Source: Candidatus Roizmanbacteria bacterium (GTDB taxonomy: Bacteria > Patescibacteriota > Microgenomatia > UBA1406 > GWC2-37-13). Taken from it: a DNA stretch of 5,222 nt. The translations under genes were made by a program, and so were the position numbers. The DNA lies in contig JALWZV010000046.1 in NCBI GenBank assembly GCA_027002315.1, positions 1 through 5,222 of the forward strand, given 5' to 3'. Every line of letters starts with the position of its first letter. The stretch's first letter is position 1. The notes under the pieces are model-generated. The model worked only from the letters and a program-made list of their open reading frames with translations. It was not told where the DNA came from and ran no database searches. Shown here in pieces: positions 1 through 5,222 of this stretch.

Positions 1-415
1 GTTTAAAGATTAATAAAAAAGGTATTAAAAAGATGCTTATTGCTGATAAAAAAGTCTTTAGTTGATATATCTCATTTTTTTTAGAACTTAAATATCCTGC
101 AAAAAATAAAAAAAAGAAAGGTTTAAAAAATTCTGAGGGTTGAAAGCTTATAAAGTAAATATCTATCCATCTTTTTGCTCCTTTTACCGTTATCCCAATA
201 ACATAATTTAAAATTAACAAGATTATAAAAAACCAAAAAAGAATGTTTTTGTTTTTTTTAAAAGAACTGAACTTCAATTTGGCCGCTCCAATATAAAGAA
301 GAACTCCTATTAAGACAAAGAAAAACTGTCTTACAAAGATTTCGGACTTAATTCCAAAAAGATTTACCAATCCAAACAATGATAAAAGTAGGCTGAGTAA
401 AAAAATTATATCCAT
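1..415 (-). CDS. FtsW/RodA (SEDS) family peptidoglycan glycosyltransferase, N-terminal part, cut by window edge
   Basis: SEDS proteins are polytopic membrane glycosyltransferases that polymerise lipid II into glycan strands, working with a class B penicillin-binding protein in division (FtsW) or elongation (RodA). The frame is open for 138 codons from ATG at 415 to the left edge. It shows hydrophobic segments at about residues 3-20, 29-47, 57-77, 98-110 and 120-138. The family signature is clear: KGAKRWIDI at 78-86, followed by SFQPSEFFKP at 90-99. The final residues IPFLLIFK are what usually precedes the QPDLG motif, which would lie just outside the window. An in-frame TAA at 424-422 leaves ATG 415 as the only upstream start. 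That ATG begins 2 nt after the ileS stop, with no Shine-Dalgarno sequence, so translational coupling to ileS is likely. I cannot tell FtsW from RodA with only the N-terminal part, so no symbol is given. The family call is firm. Confidence 0.93.
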   Translation of the reverse strand, partial: MDIIFLLSLLLSLFGLVNLFGIKSEIFVRQFFFVLIGVLLYIGAAKLKFSSFKKNKNILFWFFIILLILNYVIGITVKGAKRWIDIYFISFQPSEFFKPFFFLFFAGYLSSKKNEIYQLKTFLSAISIFLIPFLLIFK

Positions 416-417
416 GA

Positions 418-3408
418 TTAATTAACTTTATCCACTCTAAAATCCTGACCAAAAATTATCTCTTTTGCCAAAACCTTTCTTTTTATTTCATCTGAAAAAT
501 CTTTGAACTTACTGGGAACAAACAACACAATTGCATCCTTTGGATTCAACCCCATCTTCTTTCTCTCAAACTGAATCTTTCTTAACAAGTCTCTTAACTC
601 TCCCTCTTTTTTTAGTTCTTCTGTTACCTTGACATCATACTTAACATCTATATCACTACTTTTATCTGATAATACCAACTCTAGATTTTTAATATTTAAT
701 TCTCCTTTGATTAACTCTAAAAACTCATCAAGTTTATTAACCAAATTTGAGTCACTTTTGGTCAAAGATACCTTCGCTGACGACAATGGCTGTCTCATCT
801 TTATCTTTAACTCTTTCCTAATCCTTCTTCCTACCTCAACAATTTCTTTAACTTTATCCATCTTAAAGATTAAGGTTTCATTAATATCTCCAACCTTTGG
901 CCACTGCTCAAGATGTACTGATAAATTTCCAGTCATATTTCTATACATCTCATCCGTTATAAAAGGTAAAAAAGGCGAAAGTACTATTGATAGATTTACT
1001 AAAACATAGTACATAATCCCATAAAAACTTTGCTTATCTTTTTTGTTTTTAGAGTTAACCCACAATCTATTTCTACTACGCCTTATATACCATGTAGAGA
1101 GATTAGAAACAAACCCCTCAAGTTCCTTGGTTGCAGATCGAGTATCAAATTTCTTCAGACTCGACTCAACACTTTTCACCGTTTTGTAAAAATAAGATAG
1201 TATCCATAAGTCTAAAACATTTGTTGCATCTGGATTTTTCCTATAATCCAAACCTGCAACATACTCACCCATCTCATCTAACAAAACATAATCAATAAAA
1301 TATTTATAAGAGTTCCACAAAATTAGATAAAATTGTCTTCTCACCTCATCAGCTTTTTTATAACCAAACAACATATTGTCCGATGGATTCTGCTTAGAGT
1401 ACATCCAGCGCATTACATCCACACCAATTTTGTCTGCCCCCTCCTCAAACTCGATAGCATTTCCCCAACTCTTATGCATTGGTCTACCTGTTTCGTCTAA
1501 TAAAGTACCGAAGCCTAAAACGGTTTTAAAAGGATTGGTTTTCTCTAACACAGTAGACATTGCTATAAGAGCATAGAACCAGTTTTTAAACTGACCTGGG
1601 AAAGACTCTGTTATAAAATCAAAGGGAAACCACTCTTTGAAATACTTTTTGTTCTCTAAATAACTTAGCTTCTTAGTTTCTGGGTCCTTCAACGTAGAAA
1701 AAGACACAATGCCAGCATCTAACCACGGATTTCCTACATCATTAACTCTTTTCATTACTCCACCGCATTTATTACATTTTATCTTTACATCATCAATCCA
1801 TGGTTTATGGGGACTATGACCATTAAACTGAGACCAACCCTCAACTGCACGTTCTTTTAACTCCTCCTTGCTACCAATTACCTCAAACGTCCCACATTTT
1901 TTACACTCATAAATAGGTAAAGAAAGACCCCAATATCTATTCTTTTTACTAATTAGCCAGTCATGCATGTTTTTTAACCAGTCAATCTCCCTATCTAACC
2001 CAAACTTAGGCATCCATGTTATCTTTTTCGCAACATCAATCATCCTCTCTCTTAATGTACGTGGATCCTTCTTTCCATCAAGTTTTGATTTCTTATCCAT
2101 CGCAATATACCATTCATCAGCAACCTTCCACACCAGCTCAGTTTTACATCTCCAGCATGCAGGATACCTGTGTCTGTATTTTTCTATCTTGAACAAAAAC
2201 TTTTTATTCTCACTTAAATAATCCAAAATTATCTCTGGGTGCTTCTTAGCATTCTTCCCTGTTAAAAAATCAAGACCTTTTAAATAATAAGCCTCGTCAT
2301 CAATAACCTCGAGAACCGGAAGTTTGTAATTTTTTCCAATTTTAAAATCTTCTTCTCCCGCTCCTGTTGCCATATGTACAATTCCAGTCCCTTCCTCTAC
2401 ACTTATAGGGAGAATCTTGTCATCAGTGGCATAAACCCTGTGAACCACACCTTTGTACTCGTCAATCATTCTCTTAACTAAATCAAGGTTATCAAAAGGA
2501 GCTGTATACTCTAAACCAACTAGTTTTGCACCCTTCACTGTCTTGATTACTTTGTATTCATAATTACTTAAGACTCTTTTAACTGCATCCTCAGCTAACC
2601 ATATTTTTACTCCTTCAACCTCAACAAGCGAGTACTTTATAGATTTATCAACCACAACCGCAACGTTTGCAGGAATAGTCCATGGAGTAGTTGTCCAAAC
2701 TAACAAACTTTCTTCTTTACCCCTGAGCGGAAACATCATATAAACAGATTTATGGACAACTTCTTTATAATCCTCTGTCAACATCTCGTGTTGAGAAATG
2801 GCAGTCTGACAACGAGGACACCAAGGAACAACATCTCGTCCCTTATAAATCCAACCATGCTTATGACACTGTTTTAAAAAGTGCCAGATCATATAGTTGT
2901 TATCATCACTCATTGTGAAATAAGAGTTGTCCCAATCCATGAAGTAACCTAATCTTTTAGATTGTTGTGTTTGTATCCCGGAATACTTTTTAACTCTTGC
3001 TTTACACAAGCCAACAAACTTATCTATTGAGGCTTTTTTATCATTAGGTACCAATTTCTCTATCTCTTTTTTATTCTTAAGACCGAGCTCTTTTTCCACC
3101 TCTACCTCAACCCACAGACCTTGACAATCAAAACCGTTCTGAAATCTCTGCTTATATCCAAGAAGATTATAAAAACGCTGCCATAGGTCTTTATAAGTTC
3201 TTCCCCAAGCATGATGAACACCCATTGGATTATTAGCAGTTATAGGACCATCCAAAAACCTGAATCTTTTGTTAGAGTTGTTGTTTTTCTTTAGGTATTT
3301 ATCAACCACACCTTTTTCGTACCAAAATTTAAACAGCTCTTTTTCCATCTTTACAAAATCTTTTTGTCTTTCAGGTGAGCGCAAGATGTTTTTTTTGTTT
3401 TTTTTCAT
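418..3408 (-). CDS. ileS: Isoleucyl-tRNA synthetase (class I, long archaeal-like type)
   Basis: This cytoplasmic enzyme charges tRNA-Ile with isoleucine using ATP and hydrolyses mischarged valine. At 996 aa it is near the length of archaeal/eukaryotic-like IleRSs. Domains in order: Rossmann core with the HIGH-equivalent at 63-66 (GVHH, within NPMGVHHAWGR); CP1 editing domain at about 195-425 with TTTPWTIPAN (239-248) and GTGIVHMATGAGEEDF (340-355, conserved Asp354); KMSKS-equivalent at 643-647 (PMHKS, followed by WGN); anticodon-binding domain opening with WYIRRSRNRLW (773-783); and MRQPLSS (871-877). Four Cys pairs (197/200, 418/421, 502/505, 545/548) fit the two structural zinc sites known from Thermus-type IleRS. 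ATG 3408 gives a normal N-terminus; Met21 (3348) is a weaker alternative, and neither has a Shine-Dalgarno sequence. The gene follows murE after 27 nt and precedes the SEDS gene by 2 nt. The oddities are the degenerate HIGH and KMSKS motifs and two A8 tracts in codons 2-7. ValRS and LeuRS are less likely given the overall motif set. Confidence 0.96.
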   Translation of the reverse strand: MKKNKKNILRSPERQKDFVKMEKELFKFWYEKGVVDKYLKKNNNSNKRFRFLDGPITANNPMGVHHAWGRTYKDLWQRFYNLLGYKQRFQNGFDCQGLWVEVEVEKELGLKNKKEIEKLVPNDKKASIDKFVGLCKARVKKYSGIQTQQSKRLGYFMDWDNSYFTMSDDNNYMIWHFLKQCHKHGWIYKGRDVVPWCPRCQTAISQHEMLTEDYKEVVHKSVYMMFPLRGKEESLLVWTTTPWTIPANVAVVVDKSIKYSLVEVEGVKIWLAEDAVKRVLSNYEYKVIKTVKGAKLVGLEYTAPFDNLDLVKRMIDEYKGVVHRVYATDDKILPISVEEGTGIVHMATGAGEEDFKIGKNYKLPVLEVIDDEAYYLKGLDFLTGKNAKKHPEIILDYLSENKKFLFKIEKYRHRYPACWRCKTELVWKVADEWYIAMDKKSKLDGKKDPRTLRERMIDVAKKITWMPKFGLDREIDWLKNMHDWLISKKNRYWGLSLPIYECKKCGTFEVIGSKEELKERAVEGWSQFNGHSPHKPWIDDVKIKCNKCGGVMKRVNDVGNPWLDAGIVSFSTLKDPETKKLSYLENKKYFKEWFPFDFITESFPGQFKNWFYALIAMSTVLEKTNPFKTVLGFGTLLDETGRPMHKSWGNAIEFEEGADKIGVDVMRWMYSKQNPSDNMLFGYKKADEVRRQFYLILWNSYKYFIDYVLLDEMGEYVAGLDYRKNPDATNVLDLWILSYFYKTVKSVESSLKKFDTRSATKELEGFVSNLSTWYIRRSRNRLWVNSKNKKDKQSFYGIMYYVLVNLSIVLSPFLPFITDEMYRNMTGNLSVHLEQWPKVGDINETLIFKMDKVKEIVEVGRRIRKELKIKMRQPLSSAKVSLTKSDSNLVNKLDEFLELIKGELNIKNLELVLSDKSSDIDVKYDVKVTEELKKEGELRDLLRKIQFERKKMGLNPKDAIVLFVPSKFKDFSDEIKRKVLAKEIIFGQDFRVDKVN

Positions 3409-3435
3409 ATCAAAGTTTGAAATAACACTATGATT

Positions 3436-4677
3436 TTAACAAATAGATATTGCTTCCTCTACTGCTTTTTTTTCATCCCAAGGATACTCTTTCCTTCCCC
3501 GAGCTAAACTTTTTTCGTGCGATTTTCCAGTAATTACAACTATATCTCCTTTCCTTACTACACAAATGGCCTTATTAATAGCTAAATTTCGTCTCAATAT
3601 ATATGTGTATCTTTTTGGTGTGTTGCCAAATTTTTCTTCGTTAACAAACCTAAACCCTCTCTTCTTAAAACCAACAGCTATCTCATCAGCTATCTTAACT
3701 GGATTCTCCGTTCTGTAATCCTCCTCTGTAATAATAGCCAGATCGCAAAATCTTGCAGACACCTCTCCCATTTTTTCTCGTTTTAATCTGTCTCTTAACC
3801 CAGCTGATCCAAAAACATGAATAAGACGACCTTCCTTCTTTTCTCTCAAGTAGCTTAAAACATTTAACAAACCATTTATCGTGTGAGCAAAATCTATATA
3901 AACCTTAAATTTATTATCATAAACAAGCTCCAATCTTCCAGCTGGCAACTTAAATGTTTTAAGTGATGCTAATATCTTATCCTCAGATAAACCTAATTCT
4001 TTAGCGACAGAAAAGGCTGCTAAATAATTATATTTATTAAATCTTGGAAGTTCTGTTTTTAGCTTTTTAGACAAATCGAGTTTATATTTACATCCCTCTC
4101 TCTCCAGACTGTATCCAATTAGATTATTTCTCAAGAGTCTTCTTGCTAATTTATAAGAACCGTCATCACAGTTTACCAAAGCTTTTTTTGAGCTTTTTAG
4201 CAATCTTAACTTAACACGAGTGTAATAATCCAGATTAGAAAAATAATCATACCCTCCCTTACTCTTTAGATGCTCAGGTGTTACATTTGTCAAGACAGAT
4301 ATATCATATCTAACGCCCCAAACTCTGTTTTGATTTATTCCGTGTGCGGTTGTTTCCAAAACAAAATACTCGTCACCATTGTCCACAGCTTGACGTAAAA
4401 GTTTTTGCACCTTAAAACTAGAAGGGGTTGTTACATGCAAACCAGTAGGATACTTTTTGTTACCAACAACAGCATAAACAGTTGAGATTAATGACACTTT
4501 TTTATTATTGTTTTTCAGAATATGATAAATAAGATGAGAGGTTGTTGTCTTACCATCGGTTCCGGTTACACCAATGACCTTAATTTTACGTGAAGGAAAA
4601 CCGTAGTAAATATTTGCGCCTATGGCTTGTATCAAATGCCAAAAATTTTTAATCCTCCTTGTTAACATTAGAAGCAT
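3436..4677 (-). CDS. murE: MurE-like UDP-N-acetylmuramyl-peptide ligase, short N-terminus
   Basis: Mur ligases of this type add the third stem-peptide residue to UDP-MurNAc-L-Ala-D-Glu in the cytoplasm using ATP. Visible motifs are: P-loop TGTDGKTTT (38-46); TTPSSF (83-88), matching the MurE substrate loop; ETTAHG (108-113); TNVTPEHL (130-137); Lys156 in YYTRVKLRLL, at the position of the carbamylated lysine; LPAGRLELV (244-252); DFAHT (262-266), matching DYAHT; GSAGLRDRLKREKMG (290-304); and GKSHE (384-388), matching GKGHE. The protein has 413 aa, against roughly 490 for canonical MurE. Only ~37 residues precede the P-loop, so the N-terminal uridine-binding domain is missing. The meso-DAP specificity motif DNPR is replaced by EDYR (319-322), so the amino acid added cannot be inferred. 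ATG 4677 was chosen because a TAA (4689-4687) closes the frame upstream; Met4 (4668) is the alternative. It is the first gene of the apparent operon and has its own promoter. Another Mur-ligase role is possible but less likely. Confidence 0.87.
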   Translation of the reverse strand: MLLMLTRRIKNFWHLIQAIGANIYYGFPSRKIKVIGVTGTDGKTTTSHLIYHILKNNNKKVSLISTVYAVVGNKKYPTGLHVTTPSSFKVQKLLRQAVDNGDEYFVLETTAHGINQNRVWGVRYDISVLTNVTPEHLKSKGGYDYFSNLDYYTRVKLRLLKSSKKALVNCDDGSYKLARRLLRNNLIGYSLEREGCKYKLDLSKKLKTELPRFNKYNYLAAFSVAKELGLSEDKILASLKTFKLPAGRLELVYDNKFKVYIDFAHTINGLLNVLSYLREKKEGRLIHVFGSAGLRDRLKREKMGEVSARFCDLAIITEEDYRTENPVKIADEIAVGFKKRGFRFVNEEKFGNTPKRYTYILRRNLAINKAICVVRKGDIVVITGKSHEKSLARGRKEYPWDEKKAVEEAISIC

Positions 4678-4685
4678 AGGAGCAT

Positions 4686-4715
4686 ATTATCTCATAAAAA
4701 ACAATCCTCGGTCAA
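4686..4715 (-). promoter_or_regulatory. Sigma70-type extended -10 promoter for the murE-ileS-SEDS operon
   Basis: On the minus strand, TTGACC (4715-4710, 5 of 6 to TTGACA) is followed by an 18-nt spacer and GATAAT (4691-4686, 5 of 6 to TATAAT). TG at 4694-4693, one base before the -10 box, makes it an extended -10. The usual 6-7 nt discriminator places transcription start at about 4679-4677, on or next to the A of the murE ATG. This predicts a leaderless mRNA, or a ~10-nt leader if Met4 (4668) is the start. The -35 box lies about 20 nt from the first palindromic repeat. The call comes from sequence match only. Confidence 0.7.
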
Positions 4716-4735
4716 GACACAACCATCATCCATCA

Positions 4736-4800
4736 CGTCATTGCGAGCCTGCCTGCGCAGGCAGGGAACGAACGGAGAAAGCGACGTTGCAATCCCCGCC
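4736..4800 (+). repeat. Palindromic repeat copy 1 (forward)
   Basis: The left end CGTCATTGCGAG (4736-4747) and right end GACGTTGCAATCCCCGCC (4783-4800) flank a perfect 18-bp palindrome, CCTGCCTGCGCAGGCAGG (4748-4765). Similarity to the other forward copies continues to the right as GTTATGGTTCTTAA (4801-4814). This copy is the most diverged at its right end (GTTGCAATCC rather than GAAGCAATCT). It lies about 20 nt beyond the murE -35 box. Its translated frame gives the HCEPACAGRER type of spurious peptide, a common by-product of such repeats. Confidence 0.85.
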
Positions 4801-4834
4801 GTTATGGTTCTTAATCTGTCATCACAACAAACAC

Positions 4835-4893
4835 CGTCATTGCGAGGAACGTAGCCACGCTAAGCGTGGCGTAGTGACGAAGCAATCTCCGCC
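4835..4893 (+). repeat. Palindromic repeat copy 2 (forward)
   Basis: The left end is CGTCATTGCGAGGAACG (4835-4851) and the right end GACGAAGCAATCTCCGCC (4876-4893). Between them lies the hairpin GCCACGCT-A-AGCGTGGC (4854-4870), with perfect 8-bp arms and a one-base centre. The right flank GTTACGATTCTTAA matches that of copy 1. The hairpin sequence is unrelated to that of copy 1 although the ends are nearly identical. Confidence 0.87.
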
Positions 4894-4953
4894 GTTACGA
4901 TTCTTAACATAATTCATGAAGAACTAAACAAAAGCCAGTCTTGCTCTCATATA

Positions 4954-5001
4954 GGCGGAGATCGCTTCGTCAGTCGCTAACACTCCTTCCTCGCGATGAC
5001 G
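4954..5001 (-). repeat. Palindromic repeat copy 3 (inverted)
   Basis: Read on the minus strand this begins CGTCATCGCGAGGAAGGAG and ends GACGAAGCGATCTCCGCC, matching the ends of copy 2 with a C/T change at the same relative position in each arm (CATCGCGAG and GAAGCGATC). It has no strong internal hairpin; the middle is GTGTTAGC. The paired changes keep the two ends complementary. Confidence 0.83.
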
Positions 5002-5011
5002 TGAAAGAGTG

Positions 5012-5053
5012 GTCATTGCGATCCCGATGTAATCGGGAGAAGCAATCTCCGCC
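5012..5053 (+). repeat. Palindromic repeat copy 4 (forward, short)
   Basis: The left end GTCATTGCGA (5012-5021) and right end GAAGCAATCTCCGCC (5039-5053) flank the hairpin TCCCGAT-GTA-ATCGGGA (5022-5038), with 7-bp arms and a three-base loop. At 42 nt it is the shortest copy: the GGAACG and GACG segments next to the hairpin are missing. The right flank ACTATGATACTTA is a diverged form of the flank of copies 1 and 2. Confidence 0.84.
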
Positions 5054-5100
5054 ACTATGATACTTAGCACAAACACCAGTAGCAGTCCTGTTCTCATTAA

Positions 5101-5150
5101 GGCGGAGATCGCCACGCTCTCCCGACGAGTCGGGATCGCTCGCGATGACG
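5101..5150 (-). repeat. Palindromic repeat copy 5 (inverted)
   Basis: Read on the minus strand it starts CGTCATCGCGAGCGATCC and ends GGCGATCTCCGCC. It contains the hairpin TCCCGAC-GA-GTCGGGA (plus-strand 5120-5135, 7-bp arms, two-base loop). As in copy 3, the outer ends carry GCGA where the forward copies have TTGCGA and GCAAT. Confidence 0.84.
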
Positions 5151-5222
5151 TGAGAGAGTAATTTCTAATTTTTAATTTTTCATTTTGCATTTTCTGTAAG
5201 TTTGGAACATTGGAAATTGGAG
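5151..5222. other. AT-rich low-complexity tail, no gene seen
   Basis: After the repeat array the sequence becomes a run of short A- and T-rich words (AATTTCTAATTTTTAATTTT, then CATTTTGCATTTTCTG), followed by TTGGAACATTGGAAATTGGA, which repeats TTGGAA/TTGGAAA. No start codon with a plausible continuing frame, tRNA or terminator hairpin is visible before the edge. It may belong to another dispersed intergenic repeat, but that cannot be judged from one copy. Confidence 0.5.

Larger units (their letters stand above)
4835..5001. repeat. Composite inverted-repeat unit A (copies 2 and 3 around a 60-nt spacer)
   Basis: A forward repeat (4835-4893) and an inverted repeat (4954-5001) flank a 60-nt spacer (4894-4953). 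The arms end in CTCCGCC and GGCGGAG, so transcription would give a long imperfect hairpin. Unit A resembles unit B (5012-5150) in both arms, in the spacer (shared CAGT..TG.TCTCAT..AGGCGGAG run before the inverted arm) and in a tail after the inverted arm, GTGAAAGAGT in A and GTGAGAGAGT in B. This indicates an old tandem duplication of the whole unit. Confidence 0.75.
5012..5150. repeat. Composite inverted-repeat unit B (copies 4 and 5 around a 47-nt spacer)
   Basis: A forward repeat (5012-5053) and an inverted repeat (5101-5150) flank a 47-nt spacer (5054-5100). The layout is that of unit A with a shorter spacer. Both inner hairpins use a TCCCGA/TCGGGA stem, so arms 4 and 5 resemble each other more closely in the middle than either resembles copy 2. 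The unit could fold into a single long hairpin or two smaller ones. Confidence 0.75.

Noticed and set aside
629..1009. Plus-strand open frame of 126 codons
   Set aside because: It lies wholly inside ileS on the opposite strand, and its product is a low-complexity Ser/Leu/Phe-rich sequence with no recognisable motif; it is a shadow frame.
1376..1576. Plus-strand open frame of 66 codons
   Set aside because: Antisense to the KMSKS region of ileS, whose protein motifs are clear; no support as a gene.
1967..2221. Plus-strand open frame of 84 codons
   Set aside because: Antisense to the ileS zinc/editing region; no motif and no ribosome binding site worth noting.
3409..3435. Separate promoter for ileS in the gap after murE
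   Set aside because: The 27-nt gap has AT-rich words but no convincing -35/-10 pair, so read-through from the murE promoter is the simpler reading.
4635..4660. TTG (Leu15) as true murE start using AAGGAGG
   Set aside because: The gap of 18 nt is too long, and starting there would trim the segment before the P-loop further; ATG 4677 or 4668 with the adjacent promoter is simpler.
4854..4870. Intrinsic terminator at the internal GC-rich hairpins
   Set aside because: None of the hairpins is followed on either strand by a U-rich run.
4622..4912. Plus-strand open frame with RHCEERSHAKRG-like peptide
   Set aside because: It starts inside murE antisense and then translates palindromic repeat copies 1 and 2. 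The HCEERS-type peptide is a common artefact of these repeats.
4736..5150. CRISPR array
   Set aside because: Copies alternate in orientation, vary in length (42-65 nt) and contain internal palindromes; spacers are related to each other rather than unique, and spacing is irregular.
4924..5190. Minus-strand open frame of 88 codons with a hydrophobic stretch
   Set aside because: Built from repeat copies 3-5 read through in one frame (SRHREEGVLATDEAIS). The hydrophobic part falls in the spacer, and frame conservation between units is lost.

Overview
The window looks like a piece of a low-GC bacterial chromosome. The best guess is a Candidate Phyla Radiation (Patescibacteria) genome, perhaps Microgenomates. 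This rests on three things: a shortened MurE-type ligase without its usual N-terminal domain, a long archaeal-like IleRS with unusual signature motifs, and start codons without Shine-Dalgarno sequences. The lineage is inferred from protein style and not proven.

All genes lie on the minus strand and read from right to left. Positions 4677-3436 encode a MurE-like UDP-MurNAc-peptide ligase. Positions 3408-418 encode isoleucyl-tRNA synthetase (996 aa). Positions 415-1 encode the first 138 residues of an FtsW/RodA-family (SEDS) membrane protein that runs off the left edge. The gaps are 27 nt (murE-ileS) and 2 nt (ileS-SEDS gene), so the three probably form one transcript. The outer two genes belong to peptidoglycan construction: MurE extends the stem peptide of the cytoplasmic precursor, and SEDS proteins polymerise lipid II glycan strands at the membrane. 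IleS is a housekeeping gene between them. A well-formed extended -10 promoter sits directly against the murE start codon, which predicts a leaderless or nearly leaderless mRNA.

Positions 4678-5222 hold no convincing gene. Most of this stretch is an array of five copies of a palindromic repeat (ends resembling CGTCATTGCGAG and GAAGCAATCTCCGCC) in alternating orientation. Four copies carry an obvious internal hairpin, and the hairpin sequence differs between copies. Copies 2+3 and 4+5 form two diverged tandem composite units, each able to fold into a long hairpin. The last ~70 nt are AT-rich and low in complexity.

I see no evidence of a new defence, mobile or signalling system. The most useful points are the SEDS gene at the left edge, the promoter/leaderless start of murE, the altered HIGH/KMSKS motifs of IleRS, the altered specificity motif of MurE, and the modular repeat array.
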